A stretch of 64,000 nt of DNA, taken from Anaerolineales bacterium. Its GTDB lineage: Bacteria; Chloroflexota; Anaerolineae; 4572-78; J111. The stretch covers positions 1,798,001 to 1,862,000 of the forward strand of contig JABTUW010000001.1 in assembly GCA_015075185.1 (NCBI GenBank), in the 5' to 3' direction. Position 1 is the first letter of the stretch, and every line of letters starts with the position of its first letter. Below, one piece after another: positions 17,917-27,648 of the stretch. Made by a program: the position numbers and the translations under genes. Under the pieces are notes generated by a model. It was given only the letters and a program-made list of their open reading frames with translations, did not search any database and was not told the DNA's origin.

Positions 17917-18804
17917 ATGAACTTTCCGCCCTATCCCACACGCAGCGGTTTTGTTTCTCTGGGGCTTGCGCTGATTACCTGCGCCGCTGCCATCATGCTC
18001 GTCAACCTGCTGCCGCGCCAAAATAATCTGGCCGATATATTCAAACTCCTGGTCGGAATTTTGGCCATTTTGGGGGTGATGCTGCTGGTCCTCTATTGGG
18101 CCGTCGTTGCGTTTAAACTACACTACCACCTTAGCCGCAATGGCCTGGCTATCCAGTGGGGCCTGGCGCAAGTGCTCGTCCCCATTGAAAGCATCAAGGA
18201 AATTGTCCCCGGCAAAACGCTGCCAGCTCTCCCCACCTTTAGAGGTTTAAATCTGGCCGGATTGCGCTTCGGCTGGGGTGAATTGGCCGAGTACGGCAAG
18301 CTAAAATTTTTGGCCACGGCCGCCCCTACCGAAAGCCTGCTGGTAGTCACGCCCCAGCAGACGTATGTTATCTCGCCCCGGCAGCCTGCTGATTTTCTCG
18401 CAGCCTGGCAGGCTCGCCAGGCCCTTGGCCCCACCCAGCACTGGTCGGTGGGCTTGCGCCGCAGTTGGCCCTTCAGCTACCCTCTCCTGGCCGACCCGCT
18501 GACGTGGTGGCTGTTGGGTCTGGGCGCGCTGGCCTGTTTCTCGCTTTTGGGTTATCTCTGCCTCAACTTTGCCGAGTTACCGCGTTCCCTGCCCATTCAT
18601 TTCAATGCCTTTGGGGTGGCCGACCGCATCGCCGATAAATCAGCCCTCTTCACCCTGCCGCTGGCCGGTGCAGCCGTGCTGTTAGTCAATGCCTTTTTCG
18701 GCGGCCTAGTTTATCGCTGGGAAAAAGTAGCGGCTTATTTGTTATGGGCCAGCACTGTGGCTGTGCAGGTTTGCCTGTGGGTCGCCGTCATGACGTTAAC
18801 ATGA
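17917..18804 (+). CDS. Membrane protein with bacterial PH-like domain and DUF1648-like C-terminus
   Basis: Two N-terminal hydrophobic helices (about 12-33 and 43-65) precede a soluble PH-like part (about 70-175: YHLSRNGLAIQWGLAQVLVP, TYVISPRQPADFLAAWQ). Two or three more helices follow. The segment LPIHFNAFGVADRIADKSA resembles the DUF1648 signature of P-x-H-W/F-N-x-x-G. Members are often envelope or stress proteins, but no precise role can be given. A short gap of 13 bases leads into the MFS gene. Confidence 0.7.
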   Translation: MNFPPYPTRSGFVSLGLALITCAAAIMLVNLLPRQNNLADIFKLLVGILAILGVMLLVLYWAVVAFKLHYHLSRNGLAIQWGLAQVLVPIESIKEIVPGKTLPALPTFRGLNLAGLRFGWGELAEYGKLKFLATAAPTESLLVVTPQQTYVISPRQPADFLAAWQARQALGPTQHWSVGLRRSWPFSYPLLADPLTWWLLGLGALACFSLLGYLCLNFAELPRSLPIHFNAFGVADRIADKSALFTLPLAGAAVLLVNAFFGGLVYRWEKVAAYLLWASTVAVQVCLWVAVMTLT

Positions 18805-18817
18805 TTTAGGAAAAAGC

Positions 18818-20266
18818 ATGGACAACCAAAAACGCAACCGGCTGTTGGCAGTACTTTTTGTGGGCGTGCTGATGGCCGCTCTGGACATCGCCATTGTTGG
18901 CCCGGCCCTGCCGACCATTCGTAACTACTTTAATGTAGACGACCGGGCTGTGACCTGGCTGTTTACTACTTACGTCTTTTTTAACCTGATCGGTACTCCC
19001 TTAATGGCCAAACTGTCGGACCTGTGGGGGCGGCGCTCCGTTTACCTGGCCGATATTATCTTGTTCGCGCTGGGGTCCCTTATCGTCGCATCGGCCCCCT
19101 CTTTTGCCATCGTCCTGCTGGGGCGAGCTATCCAGGGCTTAGGCTCCGGCGGAATTTTCCCGGTGGCCTCCGCCGTTATCGGCGATACCTTTCCTCCTGA
19201 GAAGCGCGGCGGCGCCCTGGGCTTGATTGGCGCTGTCTTTGGCCTGGCTTTTATCGTCGGACCTATTATCGGCGGGCTGCTGCTGCTGGCGCATTGGCGC
19301 TGGCTCTTTGCCATCAATCTACCGATTGCCTTAGCCGTGCTCCTGGTCGCCCCACCGCTTTTACCCAACATTCCCCTGCAAAATCGCCGGCCATTCGATT
19401 GGACAGGGATGTGGGTCCTGGCTTTGATGCTAAGTTTCCTCACCTACGGCCTGACCCAGATTAACACGGCTCATTTCTGGGCCAGCGTGACCGGGCTACG
19501 GGTGTGGCCTTCACTGGCCCTGGCCCTGCTCTTGCTGCCTCTTTTTATTTTCCTTGAACGCAGAGCCGCCGACCCGGTGCTGGATTTGCGTCTGTTTGCC
19601 TCGCGGCAGTTGTCATTGGCCAGCTTGCTCTCTTTTGGGGCTGGCCTGGGCGAGTCGGGGGTAATTTTTATTCCAGCCCTGGCCGTAGCTGCTTTTGCTG
19701 TAAGCGACTCAAACGCCAGCTTTTTATTAATGCCTGTTGTGCTGGCCTTGGCCGTCGGTGCGCCAGTCTCCGGGCGAATGTTGGACAAAGTTGGTTCTAA
19801 AGTAGTGATTATGAGCGGCGCTAGTTTGCTAACGATAGGTATCCTGCTGTTAAGCTTTTTCCCTCAGAGTTGGATCATCTTCTTCAGCGCGGGTGTTTTG
19901 ATGGGTTTGGGCTTGTCTGCGCTGCTGGGCGCCCCCATCCGCTACATTATGCTCAACGAAGCCCCGGCGGAAGAACGAGCGGCGGCGCAAGCCCTTATCA
20001 CCATTTTCACCGGCGTCGGCCAGTTGACCAGTGGGGCGCTGGTAGGCGCTATTGCGGCCAGCTTTGGCGGCGGTGTGACCGGCTACAGCTCGGCCTACGG
20101 CGTCCTCGGCCTGGTGACCCTGGTGATGATTCTTCTGGCCGCCGGCCTGAAGAGCCGCGCCGCCGAATTAGCCACAATTGCCCAAAGTGCCGTCACCCCA
20201 CCCGCTGTTCAACACCCCGATAAAATCACCGAATTGGCCAGCCCCTCAATTTCAGGTAAATTGTAA
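18818..20266 (+). CDS. MFS transporter, DHA2 (EmrB/QacA-like) drug:H+ antiporter family
   Basis: Inner-membrane exporter of about 480 residues with roughly 14 hydrophobic segments. The DHA2 signatures are visible: ALDIAIVGPALPTIRNYF in helix 1, motif A as LSDLWGRRSVYL, and motif C-like GLIGAVFGLAFIVGPIIGG in helix 5. The substrate is unknown. It is 13 bases after the PH-like membrane protein and probably shares its transcript. Confidence 0.9.
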   Translation: MDNQKRNRLLAVLFVGVLMAALDIAIVGPALPTIRNYFNVDDRAVTWLFTTYVFFNLIGTPLMAKLSDLWGRRSVYLADIILFALGSLIVASAPSFAIVLLGRAIQGLGSGGIFPVASAVIGDTFPPEKRGGALGLIGAVFGLAFIVGPIIGGLLLLAHWRWLFAINLPIALAVLLVAPPLLPNIPLQNRRPFDWTGMWVLALMLSFLTYGLTQINTAHFWASVTGLRVWPSLALALLLLPLFIFLERRAADPVLDLRLFASRQLSLASLLSFGAGLGESGVIFIPALAVAAFAVSDSNASFLLMPVVLALAVGAPVSGRMLDKVGSKVVIMSGASLLTIGILLLSFFPQSWIIFFSAGVLMGLGLSALLGAPIRYIMLNEAPAEERAAAQALITIFTGVGQLTSGALVGAIAASFGGGVTGYSSAYGVLGLVTLVMILLAAGLKSRAAELATIAQSAVTPPAVQHPDKITELASPSISGKL

Positions 20267-20289
20267 TTGCCTGTCGCCCGTGTTATAAT
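20261..20289 (+). promoter_or_regulatory. Extended -10 promoter for the TPR-protein operon
   Basis: TTGTAA, 17 bases, TATAAT, with TG one base before the -10. It overlaps the end of the MFS gene and lies about 80 bases before the TPR gene. Confidence 0.6.
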
Positions 20290-20368
20290 TTTGTTATACC
20301 GAGCTGCACCCCCCAACTAAAAGCGACGCCTGGCTCCAACCCGGCTCATTGACTTGAGGTACCCACTG

Positions 20369-22051
20369 TTGAGCGAAGCCAAACTTAAACGATACCTCAA
20401 AATTCTCCAAAAAGATTTGAATATCCTCCGCGAGCGCGAGGCCAAGTATGGCGGCAATGCGCCGGTCGAGCTGCTGAACCAGATTGAGGACTACCAGACG
20501 GCCATCGAGCTGGTTAAGGCGCGTCTGGCCGGCAGCATCTCGGATGAGCAGCTTAACGAGCAACTGGCCCCCCTCAATATCAGCCACGACTACAGCCGGG
20601 CCAACGTCATTCCCGTTCCCACCTTACCCTTGATCTTCGTTGCGGTCAGCGTGTTGGGGCTGCTCAGCTTCATCTCCTATCGGCTGGTTACGCCCGCCCT
20701 GCCGCCCACCGCTACGCCCACCCCTGTTCCTACCCCGTCGCAGATGAGCGGCGATTTCAATATTGCCGTGGCCGAAATTGGTCAAAAGGACGCTGACGGT
20801 CAATTGATTTCCTCACCCGACGGCCAGCAGCTCGGCCAGTGGATTTTCAGCGAATTAGAGAACGAGTACAAGAACCTGCCTCAAGAATTCAACGTACAGG
20901 TCTGGCACGACGGCCCGGAGCTGGCCGCCAAAAATGTCAAGATTGGCCTGGTAGCCGACGACGAGGCCGCCGCCAACCTGGCCAGAACGATTCAAGCGAA
21001 TCTGGTCATTTACGGCAATTTGGACGGCAGCCAAAATCCGGCTAATTTTGTCCCCAAGTTCTACGTAAAACCGCTGCAAGGTGAAACCGGCGAGCTGGAC
21101 GAGTTAAAAGGCCCCTTTCAATTGGGCGCACCCATCTCCATCCCTATCCCGCTCGATCCCACCGACCCGGTGCTGATCGCTTCGCTGAAGCCGGAGGTCA
21201 GCCTGCGGGCCAGGGCGCTGCGCTGGTTCACCATCGGTTTGATCTGGGATCTGGCCGGCCAAACGGTCAGAGCCTGGGAAACCTTCCAGCAGACTGAGCA
21301 GGAATTAAAAGACTGGGGTGAAAAAAATCAGGGCAAAGAAATCCTGTATTACTTCATTGGCCGGGAGGCGCTTTTTCTGAGCCGGGATGAGCAGGAGGCC
21401 AAAAAGGTTTTTGAGTCGGCGGAAGCAGCCCGCGCCGCCGCCGAAACCTACTTTACGAAGGCTCTGAACAGCAACCCAGACTATGCCAGGGCTTTTATGG
21501 GCCTGGGCGGTGTCTACTTTCAGCGGACGCAGCGCCAGTCACCCGAAGAACGTCTGGCCGGACCGGAGTTGGAGCAGGCCATCAAGAATTATGAGCAGGC
21601 TCTGGCCAATGCCCCTAAACTGCCCGGCGACCAGCTTCAACTGGAAGCCCGTTTTGGCGTGGCGGGCGCCTACCAGCTCAAAGGCGACGCCTATTTCCAG
21701 TTGGGATTTTATGACGAAGCCAATCCTTATTTCGACTCGACCATCCAGGAAATGCAGGCCATCATCCCGCCCTTAACCGCCGCCAAACAGCAGCGATCGC
21801 TGGGGCATGTCTTCCTGGCTCTGGGCGTGGCCTACAACCAGCAGGCCATCATCCGGCAAAAGCAGGGCGACAAGCAGGGCAGTCTTAATCTTTATCAAAA
21901 AGCGGAGGAGGCTTACGCCAACTGCATGGCCCAGGGCGACAGCCAAAAAGGGGGCAACCCGGCTGACAAGCTGCTGAAAAATATAATTGACCGCTACTGC
22001 CAGCCTTATCAGGACAGGGCGGATCAGGCGCGTCGGGCCTTGGAGGGATAG
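20369..22051 (+). CDS. Membrane protein: helical N-terminal module, TM, exported TolB-N-like domain, TPRs
   Basis: The start is placed at the TTG preceded by TGAGGT; another TTG lies five codons upstream. The cytoplasmic part (about 1-75, KYGGNAPVELLNQIEDY and QLNEQLAPLNI) is a charged helical module like those found at the front of signalling and STAND proteins in this phylum. A membrane helix follows (about 90-112), then a TPTPVPTPS linker. The exported domain (about 125-260, IAVAEIGQKDADG and IQANLVIYGNLDG) looks like a TolB-N/FlgO-type fold. At least four TPR-like repeats follow (about 295-555). It appears to be a surface-to-cytoplasm connector; function unknown. It is co-transcribed with the SH3b lipoprotein five bases downstream. 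Confidence 0.65.
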   Translation: MSEAKLKRYLKILQKDLNILREREAKYGGNAPVELLNQIEDYQTAIELVKARLAGSISDEQLNEQLAPLNISHDYSRANVIPVPTLPLIFVAVSVLGLLSFISYRLVTPALPPTATPTPVPTPSQMSGDFNIAVAEIGQKDADGQLISSPDGQQLGQWIFSELENEYKNLPQEFNVQVWHDGPELAAKNVKIGLVADDEAAANLARTIQANLVIYGNLDGSQNPANFVPKFYVKPLQGETGELDELKGPFQLGAPISIPIPLDPTDPVLIASLKPEVSLRARALRWFTIGLIWDLAGQTVRAWETFQQTEQELKDWGEKNQGKEILYYFIGREALFLSRDEQEAKKVFESAEAARAAAETYFTKALNSNPDYARAFMGLGGVYFQRTQRQSPEERLAGPELEQAIKNYEQALANAPKLPGDQLQLEARFGVAGAYQLKGDAYFQLGFYDEANPYFDSTIQEMQAIIPPLTAAKQQRSLGHVFLALGVAYNQQAIIRQKQGDKQGSLNLYQKAEEAYANCMAQGDSQKGGNPADKLLKNIIDRYCQPYQDRADQARRALEG

Positions 22052-22056
22052 TAACC

Positions 22057-23439
22057 ATGAAAATCAGCTTGAGCGAAATGATCTTTAACCTGGCCTGGTT
22101 GGGGATATTTATGACTGCCTGTAATTCACCCGCTCCGCCCCCCACCCCCGACCTTGTCGCTACCCAGGTTGCCGTAGAAAAAGCGGCCGCAGCCACGCTC
22201 ACTGCTGAAGCAGCAGCTTCTCAACCGGCTGCTTCGACTCCTACCCCCACTCCGGCGCAGCCCACCGCTACACCTGTCCCCGCCGCGCCGGTGTGTACCG
22301 TCGTCGCTGCTTCGCTGAACGTGCGCTCTGGACCTGGTGTGGCTTATACTCCCCCTCTCACCACGCTGACCCAGGGCGAAACGCTGACTCCCATCGGTTT
22401 CAGCGCCGTTGGCTATCCGGGGGGACAATGGGTCCAGATTCAGACGCCGGACGGTCAAACCGGCTGGGTCAGCACCGACCCCCAATTTGTAAGCTGTAAC
22501 ATAGACCCGGCCGCTCTGCCGCCGGTCTCGGTACCTCCCCCACCTACACCTACCCCAACATCTACACCCATACCCGCCCAACCCACCTCGACTCCGTCGC
22601 CCACTCCTGAACAACTTGCCTTTTTTGAGCCGCCCGGCGGCGGCAACGACGACATCGGCGGGTATGTTGTCTTTCCCGGTTACACCGAGGGGCAATTAGA
22701 TTTCAACAACCTCGTTTTCCGCAACAGTTTGGTCTTTCGCGTGGTGGCATTTGATAAAAATAAGGGGCAGTCAGATGGGGCTGGAATTGAGAGTGTTCGC
22801 TTTGAGATACTGGGCGATCCGGGGACGGTCCACGAGCGGACCGAGCGAACGGCAGGCTACTGTGTTTTTGGCGGCGGCGAGCCTACCTGCAACGTCTGGA
22901 ACTTCGCCGAACACAATTATCGCTGGCCGGAGCCGTATGAGAATGAACTGATTACCGACGGCCTCTACAGCGCCCAAATCGAGATCAACCCTACCTCCGG
23001 CGACTCGGCGAATTGGAACTTTGATTTCAGAATTGAGGGATCGCCGGCAGAGTTGCAGCTTCCTGCCCAACCATCAAACTTGACCGCCCAGATTGTCCAG
23101 ACCGGGCCAAATTCAGATGCAGATGTGGTCAGCGATGCCTTGGTTTTTCAGGTATTTGCTTCTACGGATGGGGTTAACGACGGCGCGGGCATTGACCGGG
23201 TTGATATGCATATCATTGGCCCTAACGGCGAAGTTTACCAACGAACCGAGCAAAATGCAGCCTACTGCGCCTTTAGCGGCGGCGAACCGGATTGCAATGT
23301 ATGGAATTTTGCCGAGAACGGCCATCAATGGCCCAACGGCGATCCGATTGAATTTGGTGATGAATACCTCCTCCAAGCGATTGTTCACGCCGAGGATGGT
23401 AACAGCACTACGGTGGAAAGAACCATTCAGATTCAGTAA
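22057..23439 (+). CDS. Lipoprotein with SH3b domain and two Cys-containing Ig-like repeats
   Basis: A short signal peptide ends in the lipobox FMTAC (Cys about 22). A linker of Ala/Thr/Pro repeats follows, then an SH3b domain (about 85-148: ASLNVRSGPGVAYTPPLTTL, GWVSTDPQFV), a second Pro/Thr linker, and two copies of a domain of about 100 residues. Each copy carries YC-x-F-x-GGEP-x-CNVWNFAE, so one disulfide per domain is likely. The second copy is near the C-terminus. It is probably surface-exposed and binds glycan or protein. It forms an operon with the TPR membrane protein. Confidence 0.75.
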   Translation: MKISLSEMIFNLAWLGIFMTACNSPAPPPTPDLVATQVAVEKAAAATLTAEAAASQPAASTPTPTPAQPTATPVPAAPVCTVVAASLNVRSGPGVAYTPPLTTLTQGETLTPIGFSAVGYPGGQWVQIQTPDGQTGWVSTDPQFVSCNIDPAALPPVSVPPPPTPTPTSTPIPAQPTSTPSPTPEQLAFFEPPGGGNDDIGGYVVFPGYTEGQLDFNNLVFRNSLVFRVVAFDKNKGQSDGAGIESVRFEILGDPGTVHERTERTAGYCVFGGGEPTCNVWNFAEHNYRWPEPYENELITDGLYSAQIEINPTSGDSANWNFDFRIEGSPAELQLPAQPSNLTAQIVQTGPNSDADVVSDALVFQVFASTDGVNDGAGIDRVDMHIIGPNGEVYQRTEQNAAYCAFSGGEPDCNVWNFAENGHQWPNGDPIEFGDEYLLQAIVHAEDGNSTTVERTIQIQ

Positions 23440-23449
23440 CCTGTCAATG

Positions 23450-23550
23450 TCATTCTGAGCGACCAACGGGAGCGAAGAATCTCCTGACATTTGGCTTGAA
23501 GACAACGGCCTGGGGGGATTCTTCACTTCGCTGTGCTCCGTTCAGAATGA
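23450..23550. repeat. 101-base inverted-repeat element (TCATTCTGAGCG type)
   Basis: Starts with TCATTCTGAGCG and ends with TTCAGAATGA. Inside are GAGCGAAGAATCT on one side and GATTCTTCACTTCGCT on the other, so the whole unit folds back on itself. It resembles the dispersed intergenic elements seen in many environmental genomes. It is followed at 23560-23568 by GGTCGGCGGTC, a word shared with other spacers here. Confidence 0.75.
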
Positions 23551-23574
23551 AAAGTTCGGGGGTCGGCGGTCCTC

Positions 23575-26500
23575 TTAAAACCCCTGTAACTCGCTGAAAT
23601 CAGCATACCCCTTGGTCAAATCCCGGATATCCTGCAACAGGGCAAGTCGGTTTTGGCGAACTGCCATATCTTCATCCATCACCAAGACCGCCTCAAAAAA
23701 GGTATTAATCGGCTTGACCAGGATTTCACGCAGCGCGCTAATCACGGCTGCCATCGTGGAGGCCGGAGTGAGACTGGCCCGGGCCTGTTGGTACGCAGCG
23801 TACAGTTCTTTCTCTGCCGGCACCGTAAAGCGGCCGGGCTGCACCCCATAACGCTCCTCGATGCCGCGCACAATCCGCACGCAGCGGGCATAGGCGTTCA
23901 AGGTCTGTGGCCAATCGGCGCGAGCGGTGGCCTCGGCCAGGTCGCGGGCCGCAGCCAGAGCCAGCCAGGGGTTGTCGCCGCGCTCGGCCAGGACCGCCTG
24001 CACGACATCATGCGGCAGGCCGTAATCCTCTTTCAAAACCCCTTCCAGCCGTCGTTTGATAAACTCGCCCGTTTCCGCCAGGGAATCGCCCGAAACTTCG
24101 ACCGGCATCAGCGCCGCTGCCAGCTTTAGCCCCTCGTTAAGGCTGAAACCGGTTTCCGTCTCTAATAAATTAGTGACCAGCGCCAGCGCATCCCGGCGCA
24201 AGGCAAAGGGGTCGGCGGAGCCGGTCGGCGCTTTACCGACGGCAAAGAGGCCGCACAGGCTGTCGAGCCGGTTGGCCAGGTTGAGGGCCAGGCCGGGCCG
24301 GCTGATTTTCTCGTGCGGTAACTTAGTATGAGGATAGTAATGCTCGACAATCGCCGCGGCGACGGCCTCGCTCTCGCCGGAACGCTTGGCATATTCATAG
24401 CCCATAATGCCCTGCAAGCTGGTCAGTTCGACCACCATGTGGGTCGCCAGGTCCGCTTTGCTCAAATGGGCGGCCCGCTCAACCGTTTTCATTTCAACGG
24501 CAGTTAGTTGCAGCCGCTCGCCAATTTGCGGAGCCAGCCTTTCCAGGCGCTTGCTCTTATCCAGCATCGAGCCGAGCTTCTCCTGGAAGGTCAGCGTGTC
24601 CAGGCGCGGCAAAAACTCTTCCAGCTTCTTTTCGGTATCCGTCTTGAAGAAAAATTCGGCGTCGGCATAGCGCGCCCGCAGCACGCCTTCGTTGCCCCGG
24701 CGCACCGTATCCAGATGCTCTTTGCCGCCGTTACGCACGCCAATGAAATTGGGCAGGAGTGAGCCATCGGTTTTGACCACCGGGAAGTAGCGCTGGTGTT
24801 TTTTCATCACCGTGGTCAGCACCGGCTGGGGCAGGTCAAGGTACCTTTCCTCGAAATGGCCCAGGAAGGCCGTCGGCTGCTCGACCAGATGAGTCACTTC
24901 TTCCAGCAAAGCCGGCTCGTCCGGGACCTGTCCGCCGGCCTCGGCAGCGATAAGTTCGAGCTGCTGCTCAATTTCAGCGCGGCGGGCATCGGAGTCTACA
25001 AAAACCCGGTGCGTGCTCATCGTCGTCAGGTAGGAAGCGGCGCTGGCAATCTCGATGTCGGGCGATCCGTCGGGTCGTAGACCGCGTGTCACGCGCCCGC
25101 TGCTCAAACCGGCGTAGTCAAAGGGGATCACTTGGTCCCCCAGCAGCGCGACCAGCCAGCGAATCGGCCGGCTGAAGGTTGTTTTAGCCACGCTCTCCCC
25201 CACCTGGGCCGAGGCCAGCCAGCGCATGGACTTGCCAAAGCCGATGCTGCGAATAAAATCGGGCAGGGCTTCGGCCAATGCTTGGGGTGCGGGACGGCCT
25301 GCAGTGCGCACCGTGGCAACAACGTACTGACCGCCGTCCATGTCGCGGACCTCCAGGGATGACACATCAACTCCTTTGCCGCGGGCAAAGCCCTGGGCTG
25401 CCTTGGTGGGCTGGCCCTCGGCGTCGAAGGCCACTTTGGCCGAGGGGCCGCGAGCGATTTCCTCCAAATCTTGCTGGCGGGGAGCCAGGCCTTCCACCAG
25501 AACGACCAGGCGGCGCGGCGTTCCCAAAACCCGCAGGCTGTCATAGCTCAGACGCAGGTTGGTAAAGAATTTCGGCGCAGCCTCCTGCAAATAGGCCAGC
25601 GCATCGCTTACATCATGCGAGGGCAACTCTTCCGACCCGATTTCTAGCAAAAAGGGTGCGGGAACATCTGTTTTTTTGCTCTTGACTATCTTCGATCCAC
25701 TATCTTCTATCTTCTTCCGCTCCGGCATATACTTCAACAACGGAAACCCCTGCTTCTCCCGCTGCTCGACAAACGCTTTGGCCACATCGTGGGACATGCG
25801 GCGCATGCGGGCAAAGTAACCGGCCCGTTCGGTCACGCCGATGGCGCCCCGCGTGTCGAGGATATTGAAAGCGTGGGAACATTTCAGCACGTAGTCATGG
25901 GCCGGGATGACCAGGCCGTGAGCCAGGCAGCGCTTGGCCTCGGCCTCGTAAAAATTGTAGGCAGCCTTCAGCCCCTCGACATCGGCCACATAAAAATCGT
26001 ACTCGCAGTGCTCGATCTCCTGGCGTAATAAGATGTCACCGTAGGTCTGGCGGCCGTCCCAGTCAATGTCCCAGACTCGCTCTACGCCTTGCAGATACAT
26101 GACAATGCGCTCCAGGCCGTAGGTCAGCTCGACGGCCACGGGGTCGAGGGGGAAGCCGCCGGACTGCTGGAAGTAGGTGTACTGGGTGATTTCCATCCCA
26201 TCCAGCCAGACTTCCCAGCCCAGCCCCCACGCGCCCAGGGCCGGGCTTTCCCAGTTGTCTTCGACAAAGCGGATATCGTGCTCCTCCCGCTTGAGGCCGA
26301 GGGCAAAGAGGCTGTTGAGGTAAAGCTCCTGCGGATTGCCGGGATCAGGCTTAAGGATGACTTGATACTGGTGGTGCATCTGCATGCGGTTGGGGTTTTC
26401 GCCAAAGCGGCCGTCGTCAGGCCGGAAGGAGGGTTCGACATAGCCGACCAGCCACGGCTCCGGCCCCAGCACCCGCAAAATCGTGCCGGGGTTGGCCGTT

Positions 26501-26607
26501 CCTGCCCCGACCGTCTCGTGGTAGGGCTGCCAGATCGTTGCGCCGTGGTCGGCCCAATACTTTTCCAGGGTCATGATGATTTGTTGAAAATTGAGCGGTT
26601 TGGTCAT
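23575..26607 (-). CDS. glyQS: Glycyl-tRNA synthetase, fused alpha-beta form
   Basis: Charges tRNA-Gly. Residues 1-295 are the catalytic alpha subunit ([55 protein letters not shown]). Residues from about 320 are the beta subunit ([24 protein letters not shown] tRNA-binding core, HD-like domain, anticodon-binding C-terminus). The usual organisation is two genes, glyQ and glyS; here they are one chain of 1010 residues, as reported for some lineages. The joining linker, about residues 295-318, is Lys/Ser-rich and is coded by TATCTTC words typical of nearby intergenic repeats. No start codon interrupts it. Confidence 0.95.
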   Translation of the reverse strand: MTKPLNFQQIIMTLEKYWADHGATIWQPYHETVGAGTANPGTILRVLGPEPWLVGYVEPSFRPDDGRFGENPNRMQMHHQYQVILKPDPGNPQELYLNSLFALGLKREEHDIRFVEDNWESPALGAWGLGWEVWLDGMEITQYTYFQQSGGFPLDPVAVELTYGLERIVMYLQGVERVWDIDWDGRQTYGDILLRQEIEHCEYDFYVADVEGLKAAYNFYEAEAKRCLAHGLVIPAHDYVLKCSHAFNILDTRGAIGVTERAGYFARMRRMSHDVAKAFVEQREKQGFPLLKYMPERKKIEDSGSKIVKSKKTDVPAPFLLEIGSEELPSHDVSDALAYLQEAAPKFFTNLRLSYDSLRVLGTPRRLVVLVEGLAPRQQDLEEIARGPSAKVAFDAEGQPTKAAQGFARGKGVDVSSLEVRDMDGGQYVVATVRTAGRPAPQALAEALPDFIRSIGFGKSMRWLASAQVGESVAKTTFSRPIRWLVALLGDQVIPFDYAGLSSGRVTRGLRPDGSPDIEIASAASYLTTMSTHRVFVDSDARRAEIEQQLELIAAEAGGQVPDEPALLEEVTHLVEQPTAFLGHFEERYLDLPQPVLTTVMKKHQRYFPVVKTDGSLLPNFIGVRNGGKEHLDTVRRGNEGVLRARYADAEFFFKTDTEKKLEEFLPRLDTLTFQEKLGSMLDKSKRLERLAPQIGERLQLTAVEMKTVERAAHLSKADLATHMVVELTSLQGIMGYEYAKRSGESEAVAAAIVEHYYPHTKLPHEKISRPGLALNLANRLDSLCGLFAVGKAPTGSADPFALRRDALALVTNLLETETGFSLNEGLKLAAALMPVEVSGDSLAETGEFIKRRLEGVLKEDYGLPHDVVQAVLAERGDNPWLALAAARDLAEATARADWPQTLNAYARCVRIVRGIEERYGVQPGRFTVPAEKELYAAYQQARASLTPASTMAAVISALREILVKPINTFFEAVLVMDEDMAVRQNRLALLQDIRDLTKGYADFSELQGF
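25656..25728 (-). repeat. TATCTTC repeat words in the glyQS linker
   Basis: On the + strand the linker reads as CTTGACTATCTTCGATC, CACTATCTTC, TATCTTCTTCC. Similar words (CTCTATCTTCCATCCTC, CTCTATCTTCCGATCTTC) fill the intergenic region at 43890-43930. Confidence 0.55.
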
Positions 26608-26626
26608 TGAGTCCTCTTAATTTTTA

Positions 26627-26700
26627 GGACACAGATGAACACAGATTTCACAGATTAAAATAAATTGGAAAATCTGTGTTTATCTGGGCAATCTGTGTCC
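26627..26700. repeat. Hairpin repeat, copy A (GGACACAGAT...ATCTGTGTCC)
   Basis: Begins GGACACAGAT and ends ATCTGTGTCC; inside are ACAGATTTCACAGATT and AATCTGTG. Its last base is the final base of the GxxExxY stop codon (TAG). A second copy lies on the other side of that gene. Confidence 0.8.
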
Positions 26701-27107
26701 TATTTTCTTATCCAGGCTAAAGAGCCTTTGCGTTCGTTGTCGAAGGTTTTGCGTTTGGTTTCGGCTTTGGGGCCGAAGTTGAGCAGCAGACCAACTTCAA
26801 TCGTAGTGGCCTTGAGATAGTTGAGCAATTGCGCTTCGTGTTCTGGCAGAAGTTGACTCACCGCCTTCAATTCCAAAATTACCACCTCATTAACTACAAT
26901 GTCAGCAAAATACTCACCAACTTCTACACCTTGATAATAAACCTTAATAGCATAGGGCGATTTTACCTCAAGCCCAAGTTTTGCCAGTTCCAGCACCAAA
27001 GAGTTTTGATACACCTTTTCCGAGAAGCCATAGCCGAGCGTGTTATATACCTTAAAAAACGCCCCGATAATCTGGTGGGTTAGGTCGGCATGTTTGCCTT
27101 CAGTCAT
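26700..27107 (-). CDS. GxxExxY family protein
   Basis: 135 residues. The defining motif is GFSEKVY within YNTLGYGFSEKVYQNSLVLE (about 26-45), followed by EYFADIVVNEVVILELKAV, whose D-x(n)-E-x-K spacing fits a PD-(D/E)XK-like nuclease fold, and ending NFGPKAETKRK. Biochemical role is not established. The gene sits exactly between two copies of a GGACACAGAT hairpin repeat (26627-26700 and 27127-27198). This suggests that gene and repeats move or spread together. Confidence 0.85.
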   Translation of the reverse strand: MTEGKHADLTHQIIGAFFKVYNTLGYGFSEKVYQNSLVLELAKLGLEVKSPYAIKVYYQGVEVGEYFADIVVNEVVILELKAVSQLLPEHEAQLLNYLKATTIEVGLLLNFGPKAETKRKTFDNERKGSLAWIRK

Positions 27108-27126
27108 GGCATTCCCTTTTTTGTTG

Positions 27127-27198
27127 GGACACAGATTTCACAGATAAACACAGATGAAGGATCATAAAAATCTGTGAAATCTGTGTGTATCTGTGTCC
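27127..27198. repeat. Hairpin repeat, copy B (GGACACAGAT...ATCTGTGTCC)
   Basis: Begins GGACACAGATTTCACAGAT and ends with TATCTGTGTCC. It is 20 bases upstream of the GxxExxY start. Each copy is itself self-complementary, so each transcript would form a long hairpin. Confidence 0.8.
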
Positions 27199-27238
27199 TG
27201 CTTTATTTTCTGACTCACGTGACGTAAATTACCATGGT

Positions 27239-27559
27239 TCATTCGTTGGCTACATTCAGGAGGGCTAATCTCTTTTCAAGATTGGCTAACATCTCCAGGG
27301 TGGCTGCCCATTCGATATAATCGGTTTCATCACCCATTTGCCCGGCTTCATACTGCTTGTAAAAATCTTCTGAACTCAAGGCATAACTTTGTTCAAACAA
27401 GGCGCATTGTTCCAGCAAACGGGTTTTCAATTCCATAATCCGCGCCTGTTCGCACGCCAGCAGTTTATCAATGGTTAGATCTACGACCGGATCAACGATT
27501 GAATTATCCACCGCCAGGTATTGTTCCAGGCGTTTTACTTTTTCCAGAGTAGAGAACAT
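27239..27559 (-). CDS. Hypothetical small acidic helical protein
   Basis: 106 residues, predicted almost entirely helical, with LEKVKRLEQYLAVDNSI at the start, ELKTRLLEQCALFEQSYALS in the middle and a Leu-rich EMLANLEKRLALLNV at the end. Not assigned to a family here. Size and position (near nuclease-like genes and repeats) recall antitoxin-type proteins, but no toxin partner of matching arrangement is visible: the next gene upstream is the interrupted nuclease. The start follows a purine-rich GGAGTTGCCGTT stretch. Confidence 0.6.
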   Translation of the reverse strand: MFSTLEKVKRLEQYLAVDNSIVDPVVDLTIDKLLACEQARIMELKTRLLEQCALFEQSYALSSEDFYKQYEAGQMGDETDYIEWAATLEMLANLEKRLALLNVANE

Positions 27560-27648
27560 AACGGCAACTCCTTGCTAAATTTCTTCAGTTCATGAATAGA
27601 GCCAATTCAGTGATGCGCCAGTGTTGGCAGAAGGCGGCGAGTTGGGTT

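Noticed and set aside
23450..23550. Insertion sequence
   Set aside because: Inverted-repeat element without a transposase or clear target duplication.
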